The notes below the pieces were generated by a model. That model did not search any database, was not told where the DNA came from, and saw nothing but the letters and a program-made list of their open reading frames with translations. A program made the translations under genes and the position numbers. Below, piece after piece: positions 29,556 through 39,831 of a DNA stretch of 64,000 nt. The DNA is taken from NCBI RefSeq assembly GCF_025351295.1, contig NZ_JANXWD010000012.1, positions 1 through 64,000 of the forward strand, in the 5' to 3' direction. Every line of letters starts with the position of its first letter. Position 1 is the stretch's first letter. Origin of the DNA: Phenylobacterium sp. (GTDB lineage Bacteria > Pseudomonadota > Alphaproteobacteria > Caulobacterales > Caulobacteraceae).

Positions 29556-31439
29556 ATGCGCAGGTCCTCCTTCCTTGCGCTCAGCGCCGTCGCCGCCTTC
29601 GCGGGGCAGGCCAAGGCCGAGCAGGATCCGGGCCGCGCGCCGGCGGCCTCCGCCGCCGTGGCCGGACACGACGCGGCGGCCCAGGAACCGGCCCAGGCCC
29701 CCCCCCAGGTGACGGCCCCGGCGGCGGACGCCCCGCCCACCGACGACAAGCCGCTGGATGGCCGCCGCCGGCCCGGCCGCGTCGAGACCTATCCGGCGCC
29801 GATCACCCAGCAGAACCCGGGCGCCGTGCGCGCGCCGCCGCCCGAGGCCTTCCCGAAGGACGAGATCCCGGTGCCGGACCGCTGGCGCCTGGCGGGGGCC
29901 CTGGGCGTCAGTCATCCGCGCTGGTTCGACCCCTACAACCAGAACTTCCTGAAGGGCGACATCCCGATCAAGGGGACCCGCGACTGGTTCCTGAACGCCA
30001 GCGCCATCTCGGACACCGTCATCGAGCCGCGCAGCTTCCCGATCCCGGTGGGCGTGCAGACCACCGAGCGGGCCGGCAGCCTGGACGTGTTCGGCAAGAA
30101 CACCAGCCTGGTCCTGGCCCAGACGTTCATCGTGGCCGCCTCGCTGGTGAAGGGCTCCACGGCCTACAAGCCGCCGGAATATGAGTTCCGCGTCGCCCTG
30201 GCGGCCCAGGACAACTACGTCGACGTACCGGAGCGGCGGGTCCTGGACGTGCGGCCCAGTCAGCCGAGCCATCGGAACGACGCCTTCATCGGGGTCCAGG
30301 AAGCCTTCCTCGACTACCACATCCGCAACGTCTCCGACCGCTACGACTTCGACAGCGTGCGGATCGGCATCCAGCCGTTCTCGACCGACTTCCGCGGCTT
30401 CCTGTTCCAGGACAACCAGCTGGGCGTGCGGCTGTTCGGCAACCGCGACAACAACCGCTTCCAGTACAATCTGGCGGCCTTCTGGCGGCTGGAGAAGGAC
30501 ACCAATTCCGGCCTGAATGACGTCACCCAGCGGCTGCGCGACGACTATGTCTTCGTCGCCAACGTGTACCGCCAGGACCTGCCGGTCCCCGGCCTGACCT
30601 CGCAGCTGACCGTGGTGTACAACCGCAACCGCGAGGCGGGACAGATCCACGTCGACCGGAACGGCTTCCCGGAGCGGCCGGCGCTGATCGGCAACCTGCG
30701 CGGCCGCGACTACGACGTGACCTATCTGGGCTACAACGCCGACGGCCACTGGGGTCGGATCAACTTCACCGGCTCGGCCTACTATGCGATCGGCGAGGAC
30801 CGGAATTCGATCTTCACCAGCAAGAAGGCGGACATCCGCGCCTATTTCGTCGCCGTCGAGCCGTCGATCGACTTCGACTGGATCCGGGTGCGCCTGAACG
30901 GCCTCTACGCGTCGGGCGACAAGAACCCCTACGACAACACCGAACGCGGCTTCGACGCGGTGTTCGAGAACCCGCAGTTCGCCGGGGCCGACACCAGCTA
31001 CTGGATCCGCCAGACCATCCCCTTCGCCGGTGGCGGTCGGGTGATCGCGATCAACAACCGCAACGGCGTGCTGAACGCGCTCCGCCCCTCGAAGGAAGAG
31101 GGGCAGTCGAACTTCAACAATCCGGGCACGACGCTGTTCGGCGTCGGCGCCGACTTCGACGTGACGCCCCAGCTGCGCATCACCACCAACCTCAACCACC
31201 TGGGGTTCGTGAACACTGCGGTCGTGCAGGCGTCGCGCCAGGAAGGCTCGATCCCGAAGTCGCTGGGCTGGGATGCGTCGGTGTCGACGATCTACCGGCC
31301 GCTGATGACCCAGAACCTGGTGTTCCGCGTCTCGGGCGCCGTGTTCGATCCGGGCAAGGGGTTTAAGGACCTGTTCACCAACGCCCAGCGCGACAAGCGC
31401 TACTATTCCATACTGATCAACGCCATTCTGACGTTCTAG
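29556..31439 (+). CDS. outer-membrane beta-barrel protein, operon-linked to multiheme cytochromes
   Basis: Signal peptide, alternating amphipathic strands, C-terminal YYSILINAILTF with terminal Phe. Confidence 0.75.
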   Translation: MRRSSFLALSAVAAFAGQAKAEQDPGRAPAASAAVAGHDAAAQEPAQAPPQVTAPAADAPPTDDKPLDGRRRPGRVETYPAPITQQNPGAVRAPPPEAFPKDEIPVPDRWRLAGALGVSHPRWFDPYNQNFLKGDIPIKGTRDWFLNASAISDTVIEPRSFPIPVGVQTTERAGSLDVFGKNTSLVLAQTFIVAASLVKGSTAYKPPEYEFRVALAAQDNYVDVPERRVLDVRPSQPSHRNDAFIGVQEAFLDYHIRNVSDRYDFDSVRIGIQPFSTDFRGFLFQDNQLGVRLFGNRDNNRFQYNLAAFWRLEKDTNSGLNDVTQRLRDDYVFVANVYRQDLPVPGLTSQLTVVYNRNREAGQIHVDRNGFPERPALIGNLRGRDYDVTYLGYNADGHWGRINFTGSAYYAIGEDRNSIFTSKKADIRAYFVAVEPSIDFDWIRVRLNGLYASGDKNPYDNTERGFDAVFENPQFAGADTSYWIRQTIPFAGGGRVIAINNRNGVLNALRPSKEEGQSNFNNPGTTLFGVGADFDVTPQLRITTNLNHLGFVNTAVVQASRQEGSIPKSLGWDASVSTIYRPLMTQNLVFRVSGAVFDPGKGFKDLFTNAQRDKRYYSILINAILTF

Positions 31440-31446
31440 GGACAAG

Positions 31447-34400
31447 ATGCTGAAAGCGTGGGGAAAACGGCTGAGGATGGGGGCGCTGGCGGCGCTGGCC
31501 TTGCTCATGCCCTTGACGCTCAAGGCCTCCGAGCCGGAGAAGCCGGTGGCGCGTCACTATGTCGAGGCGCCGGCCGCCCGGATCGACTTCGACGACGTCC
31601 ATGTGACGGACGCCAGCCGTGGATGCATCAGCTGCCACCTGAAGTCCGATGCGGCCAGCATGCACATCTCCAAGGCGGTGAAGCTGGGCTGCGTCGACTG
31701 CCACGGCGGCGTGGCCACGGTCGTGGCCCCGGCCGGAATGGACGCGAAGTCCAAGGCCTATGCCGACCTGCGCGACCAGGCCCACGTCCTGCCGCGCTTC
31801 CCCAAGACCTGGAACTTCCCCAGCTCGGCCAATCCGAAGCAGAGCTACACGCTGCTCAACAAGGAATCGCCGGCCTTCGTGCGGTTCGTGAATCCGTCGG
31901 ACTACCGTGTCGCCCGCCAGGCCTGCGGCGCCTGCCACATGGAGCTGATCGAGCGGGCGGAACGCTCGCTGATGTCCACCGGGGCGATGTTCTTCGGCGG
32001 CGCTTCGTATAACAATGGTATTCTGCCGTTCAAGAACTACGTCCTGGGCGAGGCCTATACCCACGACGGCCAGCCCGCGAGCCTGAAGGCCGCCGGCGTG
32101 ACGCCCGGCACCGTGACCGCCGCCGAGGCAAAGCGTGGCGCGCTGCCGATCCTCTATCCCGCGCCGACCTGGCAGGTGACGCCGCCGGGCGACATCTTCC
32201 GCGTCTTCGAGCGCGGCGGGCGCAACATCAACACCCAGTTCGCCGAGGTCGGCCTGCCCGACGCTACGGGCTCGATCCAGCGGCTGGAGGAGCCGGGCCG
32301 TCCGGACCTCAAGCAGTCGAACCGCGGCCCTGGCACCGGCCTGCGCGTCGCGATCCCGCTGCTGAACATCCACAAGACCCGCCTCAACGACCCCTTCACG
32401 TGGTTCATGGGCACCAACGACCAGCCGGGCGACTATCGCCAGTCGGGCTGCGCCTCGTGCCACGTGGTCTATGCGAACAACCGCCAGGTGAACGCCAGCC
32501 TGACCTACGCGCGGTTCGGCCGCGACGGGCAGAGCTTCACGGTCGACCCGACGATCAACAAGGAGGAGTCGGGCCACCCGATCCAGCACGCCTTCACGCG
32601 CTCGATCCCGACCGCCCAGTGCATGAACTGCCACATGCACCAGCCCAACATGTTCGTGAACACCTACCTCGGCTACACGATGTGGGACTACGAGTCCGAC
32701 GCGCCCTTCATGTGGCCCGAGCGGCAGAAGTACCCGACCACCGCCGAAATCCGGAAGGTCCTGGACCGCAACCCCGAGGGCGCCGCGCCGCGCGGCAACT
32801 GGGCCGACCTCGACTTCCTGCGCAACGTCTTCGACCTTAACGGCAAGCTGAACGACACCCAGTTCGCCGACTACCACGGCCATGGCTGGAACTTCCGCGG
32901 CATCTTCAAGCGCGACCGCGAGGGCCAGTTGCTGGACGCCAAGGGCGACCCGGTGACCGCCCAGGGCCCCGCCAAGTGGCCGAAGGACCTCTATCCCAGG
33001 ACCGACAAGATCGCCGACGGCTTCGTCGACACCAAGGGCGAGGACCCGGCCATCAACGCCGGCAAGGCCGTCCACATGATGGATATCCATGCCGAAAAGG
33101 GCATGCAGTGCGCCGACTGCCACTTCTCCCAGGACAGCCACGGGTCCGGCATGATCTTCGGCGAGGTCGCCAATGCGGTGGAAGTCCGCTGCCGCGACTG
33201 CCACGGCACGACGTCCGACTATCCGACGCTGCGGACATCCGGTCCGGCCGCCGACCCCAAGGGCAATGACCTCAGCCTGCTGCGCAACCCCGACGGCCAG
33301 CGGCGGTTCGAGTGGGTGGAGCGTGGTGGCCGCCAGGTGCTCATCCAGCGCTCGCTGCTGGACCCGAACCTGGAGTGGCGCGTCCATCTGGTGAAGGACT
33401 CGGTCGATCCGGCCAGCCCCGACTTCAACGCCAAGGCCGCCCGCGCCAAGCTGATGTCCAAGATCAGCCAGGACGGCAAGCCGATGGCCTGGGGCCCCGG
33501 CGTGGCCAAGGAGAATCGCGCCCATACCGAAGACAACATGGAATGCTTCGCCTGCCACACCTCGTGGACCACAGCCTGCGCCGGCTGCCACCTCCCGATC
33601 GAGGCCAACTGGAAGACCGTCACCCACAAGTACGAGGGCGAGGAGACGCGGAACTACGCCACCTACAACCCGCAGGTGGCCCGCGACGACATGTTCCAGC
33701 TGGGCAAGCACATGACGACCAAGGGCTGGACCATCGCGCCCATCCGCTCGTCCTCGGCGCTGATCCTGTCGTCGACCAACGTCAACCGCGAGCGGATCTA
33801 CAACCAGCAGCCGCCGATCGCGGCGTCGGGCTTCTCCAGCCAGGCGTTCGCCCCGCACTTCCCGCACACCGTGCGCAAGACCGAGACCAAGACCTGCTCG
33901 GACTGCCACGTGTCGGCGGAGAACGACAACAACGCGATCATGGCCCAGCTGATGCTGCTGGGGACCAACTTCGTGAACTTCGTCGGCCAGAATGCCTGGG
34001 TCGGCATGGACGACGGCGTCGAGGCGGTGCGGGTCTCCGAGTGGAGCGAGCCGCAGGCGGTATTCGGTTCCTACCTGCAGAAGTACGCCTATCCGGACTT
34101 CTACAAGCTGCACGTCGACCAGAACAAGCGCGAGCTGAAGACCTGGCGGCGCGGCAAGCCGTTCGCCAAGGGCCTGAAGGGCGGCGAGGCCGAGGCCTAC
34201 GAGGACATCGTCAACTCGGTCCACAAGACCGACGGCGCGGCCCACTGCCTGCAGCTGCGCGGCGAATATATGTACGTCGCCCAGGGCAAGGGCGGGTTCC
34301 GCGCCTTCGACGTGGCCTCGATCTCCAACAAGGGCATCTCGGAGAAGATCATCACGGCGCCGTTCTCGCCGCTGGGCAACAACACCCAGGTGGTCAGCAA

Positions 34401-35463
34401 GAACGCCACCTGCGTGGCGCTGCCGACCAACCAGAGCATCGCCCCGCTGCGCAACGAGCACATGAAGACGCTCAACGCCGGCGGCCTGCCGCGGCAGGGC
34501 GACGAGCAGAGCCTGCTCCAGGCCAACCAGGAGCAGGAGTTCCTGCCGATCTACTCCTACGCCGTGGTCACCGACTCCGAGGAAGGCCTGATCCTCATCA
34601 ACGTGAACCGGCTGACCGACGGCGATCCGCGCAACAACACCCTGAAGCGGGCCGTGACCTGGAACCCGAACGGGGTGCTGAAGGGCGCGCGCCACGTCAC
34701 CCTGGGCGGTTCCTACGCCTACATCGCCGCCGACGCTGGCCTGGTGGTGGTCGATCTGAAGGACCCGCTGAAGCCGGTGCTGAAGTCGGTGGTGGCCCTG
34801 CCGGACATGCGCGCCTCGGCCCTGCAGTTCCGCTACCTCTGGGTGACCGACGCCCGCGGCCTGGAGCTGCTGGATGTCAGCCACATGGATCAGCCCAGGC
34901 TGGTGGAGGGCGCCACCGTTCCCCTGGCCGACGCGCGGCGGGTCTATGTGGCGCGGACCTACGCCTATGTCGCGGCCAAGAAGGACGGCCTGGTCATCGT
35001 CGACGTCAAGGCGCCCGAACGGCCGAAGATCTACCAGAAGTTCGACGCCGGCGGCGCGCTGAACGACGCTGAAGATGTGATCGTGGGGTCGACCAACGCC
35101 TCGCTGTTCGCCTATGTCGCCGACGGCAGGAACGGCCTGAAGGTGCTGCAGCTGACCAGTCCGGCCAGCCAGCCGAACTTCTACGGCTTCTCGCCGGCCC
35201 CGAAGCCCGAGCTGATCGCCTGGGCCAAGACCGCCGGCCCGGCGATGGCGCTCTCCAAGGGTCTCGACCGCGACCGCGCGGTGGACGAGACCGGCGGCCA
35301 GATCGCCGTCTTCGGCCGCCTGGGCTCACGGCCCCTGAACCGCGAAGAGATGAACGGCTTCTTCAACGACGCCTGGGGCCGCCCGTACCGGGTCACCGAC
35401 GCCCCGGACATGTCGGCCTGGATGGGCCCGCGGATCACCTCAACAGCGCAGGCCGGTCGGTAG
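31447..35463 (+). CDS. decaheme c-type cytochrome fused to C-terminal LVIVD-like beta-propeller
   Basis: Ten CXXCH motifs (CISCH, CVDCH, CGACH, CASCH, CMNCH, CADCH, CRDCH, CFACH, CAGCH, CSDCH); C-terminal repeats ..YAYIAADAGLVVVDLKDPLKP.., ..YAYVAAKKDGLVIVDVKAPERP.. Confidence 0.9.
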   Translation: MLKAWGKRLRMGALAALALLMPLTLKASEPEKPVARHYVEAPAARIDFDDVHVTDASRGCISCHLKSDAASMHISKAVKLGCVDCHGGVATVVAPAGMDAKSKAYADLRDQAHVLPRFPKTWNFPSSANPKQSYTLLNKESPAFVRFVNPSDYRVARQACGACHMELIERAERSLMSTGAMFFGGASYNNGILPFKNYVLGEAYTHDGQPASLKAAGVTPGTVTAAEAKRGALPILYPAPTWQVTPPGDIFRVFERGGRNINTQFAEVGLPDATGSIQRLEEPGRPDLKQSNRGPGTGLRVAIPLLNIHKTRLNDPFTWFMGTNDQPGDYRQSGCASCHVVYANNRQVNASLTYARFGRDGQSFTVDPTINKEESGHPIQHAFTRSIPTAQCMNCHMHQPNMFVNTYLGYTMWDYESDAPFMWPERQKYPTTAEIRKVLDRNPEGAAPRGNWADLDFLRNVFDLNGKLNDTQFADYHGHGWNFRGIFKRDREGQLLDAKGDPVTAQGPAKWPKDLYPRTDKIADGFVDTKGEDPAINAGKAVHMMDIHAEKGMQCADCHFSQDSHGSGMIFGEVANAVEVRCRDCHGTTSDYPTLRTSGPAADPKGNDLSLLRNPDGQRRFEWVERGGRQVLIQRSLLDPNLEWRVHLVKDSVDPASPDFNAKAARAKLMSKISQDGKPMAWGPGVAKENRAHTEDNMECFACHTSWTTACAGCHLPIEANWKTVTHKYEGEETRNYATYNPQVARDDMFQLGKHMTTKGWTIAPIRSSSALILSSTNVNRERIYNQQPPIAASGFSSQAFAPHFPHTVRKTETKTCSDCHVSAENDNNAIMAQLMLLGTNFVNFVGQNAWVGMDDGVEAVRVSEWSEPQAVFGSYLQKYAYPDFYKLHVDQNKRELKTWRRGKPFAKGLKGGEAEAYEDIVNSVHKTDGAAHCLQLRGEYMYVAQGKGGFRAFDVASISNKGISEKIITAPFSPLGNNTQVVSKNATCVALPTNQSIAPLRNEHMKTLNAGGLPRQGDEQSLLQANQEQEFLPIYSYAVVTDSEEGLILINVNRLTDGDPRNNTLKRAVTWNPNGVLKGARHVTLGGSYAYIAADAGLVVVDLKDPLKPVLKSVVALPDMRASALQFRYLWVTDARGLELLDVSHMDQPRLVEGATVPLADARRVYVARTYAYVAAKKDGLVIVDVKAPERPKIYQKFDAGGALNDAEDVIVGSTNASLFAYVADGRNGLKVLQLTSPASQPNFYGFSPAPKPELIAWAKTAGPAMALSKGLDRDRAVDETGGQIAVFGRLGSRPLNREEMNGFFNDAWGRPYRVTDAPDMSAWMGPRITSTAQAGR

Positions 35464-35596
35464 GAGCCGCGCCGCTTCACCTTCGCGGGGAGGAGCGGGA
35501 CTATGGAGAGAGCGAGCGACTCCTCGTCCATCAGGCTTCGCTTTGACGGTCTTCTCCCGCAGGGGACAGGAAGGCGCAAACTGGCCGCACGGCCGC

Positions 35597-37486
35597 CTAC
35601 GTCGCGGGGGCGTCTTCCGTGGGGGTCGTGTAGGCGGGGATGGGGAGGGGGACGCCCTTCAGGTCGATCTCGCCGACCGCGCGGATGGGCACGTGGCGCT
35701 TGGCCAGGCGCAGGGTGTCGCCGCTGAACAGGATGCGGGTGCCGAAGGTCTTGTTGGCGGCCTCGAGCCGGGCGGCGATGACCACCACCTCGCCATAGGC
35801 CGTGTAGTTGAACCGCCGCTCGCCGCCGAAGTTGCCGACCAGGCCGATGCCCGACGACAGGCCCATGCGGGTGTGGCCGAAGTTGATGCCGCGGGCGATC
35901 ATCTTCTGGCGGATCTCCTGCGCGTAGAGATCGATGTCGCGGCAGCAGGCCAGCGCCCGGTCGGCGTGGTCCTCGGCCGGCACCGGGGCCCCGAAGATCG
36001 CGATGATGCCGTCGCCGGTCATCTTGTCGATCATCGCCTCGTGCTTCCAGAGCAGGTCGATGATGCCGTCGAAATATTCGTTGATGACCCCTTCGAAGGT
36101 CTCCAGGTCCAGGCTGGCGACCAGGTTGGAGAAGTTCTCCAGGTCCGAGATCATCACCGTGATCTCGCGCTCCTCGGCCCCGATCTTCACCTCCTCGCGG
36201 CCATCGACCATCCGGTCGATGACCTGCGGCGCCAGATAGCGTTCCAGCGTCGAGGAATAGAAGGCCCGCTGGTTCTGCAGTTCGGCGGCGGCCAGGCGGC
36301 TCAGGATGAAGAAGCCGAAGGCGAACGCGATGGCCGGCGCGGTCATCGGGACCATCAGGGCGAAGCGCTGGTAGAGCACATAGGCCAGGGCCCCGCCGCC
36401 GGCCAGGAACAGCACCACGATCCCCACCGACATCCACCACTTCTGCGTCGAGCGGCCCAGCAGCGCGCCGCCGAGCGCGGCCAGCAGCACGATCAGCGAG
36501 TCCCACAGCCAGCCCGGCAGTTTTACCCGGTCGCCGTCCAGCATCTGCGACAGGGCGTGCACATGGACTTCCACCCCCGGCGTGCCCTGCTGGTGACCGG
36601 CCCGGAACCGCAACGGCGTGGCGTGCATGTCCTCCTTCGGAGTGTCCGAATCGACGGTGGCCGAGCGGGTGTTGCTGCCGATGAAGGCGATCTTGCCCTT
36701 CAGCTTGTCGGCGGGGGCGAACTCGGCGAATGCCGCGGAGAACGCCGGGCTGATCGACCCGGCGTTTTCGGCCCGCGCATCCTTGTCCGGCAGGCGGTAG
36801 CGGATCGCGAACGGCTTGGTCGGCAGCGTCATGCCCGTCGCGGCCACGCCGGTCTCGGCGGCCAGCGACCGCAGCGCGCCGGGCTTGGGATCGTAGCGGC
36901 GGATGACGTCGTCGTAGTCGGTGTGGGTGAGGGCGCGGGCGTCGGAGTAGCGCAGCTTCCTCGAGACCGGATAGTCGACGCCGGCCTTGCGGTTCGGATC
37001 GACGGCCACGATGATCGGGGCCTTCACGTTGGCGATGCGCGCTTCGAAGTCCTTGAACTCGGGGCTGTCCAGCGGGCCGCCCGACGGTCCGGCCTCCCAG
37101 GTGTCCAGCAGGTAGTCGACCGCGATCGCCTTGACGCCCTTGGCGTCCAGGCTGGCGATGAGGTCGCCCAGCCAGGCCTTGTTGATCGGCGCCAGGCAGT
37201 GGCAGGGCGAGGCGTCCGCCATGGCGGCCGTGGCCGCGTCGTCGATCTTGATGATCACGAAGTCCGGCTTGGCGGCCGGCGCCCCGGCCGACAGGCGCAG
37301 GTCGTAGGTCAGGTTCTCCGCGAACCGCATCGGGGTGGTGACGTTCAGCGCCAGGGCCGCCGCGGTCGCGGCGACCGCGACGCCGATGGTGACGACGATG
37401 TCCGCCCAGGTCTTGCCGCCGACCGCGCGAACTCGATCCGGGCCGGCTAGCAGCGCGCCCACGATCCCCCGCCGCGGCCCCGCCAT
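35597..37486 (-). CDS. CHASE2 domain class III nucleotide cyclase
   Basis: CHASE2 segment, TMs, cyclase motifs VMISDLENFSNL, DKMTGDGIIAIFGAP, NYTAYGEVVVIAARLE. Confidence 0.9.
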   Translation of the reverse strand: MAGPRRGIVGALLAGPDRVRAVGGKTWADIVVTIGVAVAATAAALALNVTTPMRFAENLTYDLRLSAGAPAAKPDFVIIKIDDAATAAMADASPCHCLAPINKAWLGDLIASLDAKGVKAIAVDYLLDTWEAGPSGGPLDSPEFKDFEARIANVKAPIIVAVDPNRKAGVDYPVSRKLRYSDARALTHTDYDDVIRRYDPKPGALRSLAAETGVAATGMTLPTKPFAIRYRLPDKDARAENAGSISPAFSAAFAEFAPADKLKGKIAFIGSNTRSATVDSDTPKEDMHATPLRFRAGHQQGTPGVEVHVHALSQMLDGDRVKLPGWLWDSLIVLLAALGGALLGRSTQKWWMSVGIVVLFLAGGGALAYVLYQRFALMVPMTAPAIAFAFGFFILSRLAAAELQNQRAFYSSTLERYLAPQVIDRMVDGREEVKIGAEEREITVMISDLENFSNLVASLDLETFEGVINEYFDGIIDLLWKHEAMIDKMTGDGIIAIFGAPVPAEDHADRALACCRDIDLYAQEIRQKMIARGINFGHTRMGLSSGIGLVGNFGGERRFNYTAYGEVVVIAARLEAANKTFGTRILFSGDTLRLAKRHVPIRAVGEIDLKGVPLPIPAYTTPTEDAPAT

Positions 37487-37490
37487 GGCG

Positions 37491-38351
37491 CTAGGCTTGC
37501 TTCCGGAACGGGAAGTTGTAGGTGACCGCCGGCTTGTAGGAGCCGGCCAGGCAGATGTGGCTGGTCAGTTCGCCGCCCTGCGCCATCAGCAGCGCGAAGC
37601 CCGGCGGCTCCTCGACCAGGATCTCGCGGCCGTCCGGCTTGTGCATGTCGACCTCGGAGAGGTCGAGGGTCAGCTGGATCGAGGTGGCCGGCGCGGCCAG
37701 CAGGGCGTGGCCCGCGAACACGCCGGAGAAGGCGCGATGGATATGGCCGCACAGCAGCATGCGCACCTGTTCGCGGCCCTTCAGCACGTCGTGCAGGCGC
37801 AGGATCCAGGGCGACTTCGGGTCGGGGTCCATCCACTGGATGCCGCTGGGAATCGGCGGGTGATGCAAGACGACGCAGGTGGGGGTATCGGGCGCTTCGT
37901 TCAGCGTGCGGTCCAGCCAGGCGGCGCGCGGCGCGTCGTATTCGCCCTCGTTGGGCCCTTCCAGGGTGTCGCAGATGACGACACGGACGCCGGGGTAGTC
38001 GACGACGTACTGCAGGAAGCCGTTCTCATCGAGCTTGTCGCGGTATTCGGGGAACACCTCGAGGAAGGTGTCGCGGCCGTCGTGGTTGCCCAGCGCGTAG
38101 AGCACAGGGATCTCGCACCCGGACATCACCCGCTTCAGCTCGTCGTATTCTTCCTTCTCGCCGCGATCGATCAGGTCGCCGCTGGCGATGATCGCCACGG
38201 GACGCGGACGCAAGGCATGGATCGTGTTCAGGACCTGACGCAGGCGTGTTTCATTACGCCGCTGATTCAGCGCGTCTTTCTCCGTTGTCACGTGGAGGTC
38301 GGTGATCTGAGCGATCGTTAGCAAAAAGCCGCCTCCCCAAGCAGCGAGCAT
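37491..38351 (-). CDS. metallophosphoesterase, CpdA-like class III cNMP phosphodiesterase
   Basis: AQITDLHV, IIASGDLIDRG, ALGNHDGR, HHPP, CGHIHRAF. Confidence 0.85.
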   Translation of the reverse strand: MLAAWGGGFLLTIAQITDLHVTTEKDALNQRRNETRLRQVLNTIHALRPRPVAIIASGDLIDRGEKEEYDELKRVMSGCEIPVLYALGNHDGRDTFLEVFPEYRDKLDENGFLQYVVDYPGVRVVICDTLEGPNEGEYDAPRAAWLDRTLNEAPDTPTCVVLHHPPIPSGIQWMDPDPKSPWILRLHDVLKGREQVRMLLCGHIHRAFSGVFAGHALLAAPATSIQLTLDLSEVDMHKPDGREILVEEPPGFALLMAQGGELTSHICLAGSYKPAVTYNFPFRKQA

Positions 38352-38374
38352 TGTCCCAAGTGAGATACGCAAGC

Positions 38375-39808
<1,434 letters not shown>

Positions 39809-39831
39809 GTCTGGTTGTCCTTTCGGCAGGC

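Noticed and set aside
31417-34884. 1155-aa minus-strand ORF
   Set aside because: Shadow ORF antisense to the decaheme-LVIVD gene.
37180-37215. Cys pair (SPCHCLAP) in CHASE2 domain as a heme site
   Set aside because: CHC is not a CXXCH motif; no basis for c-type heme attachment.
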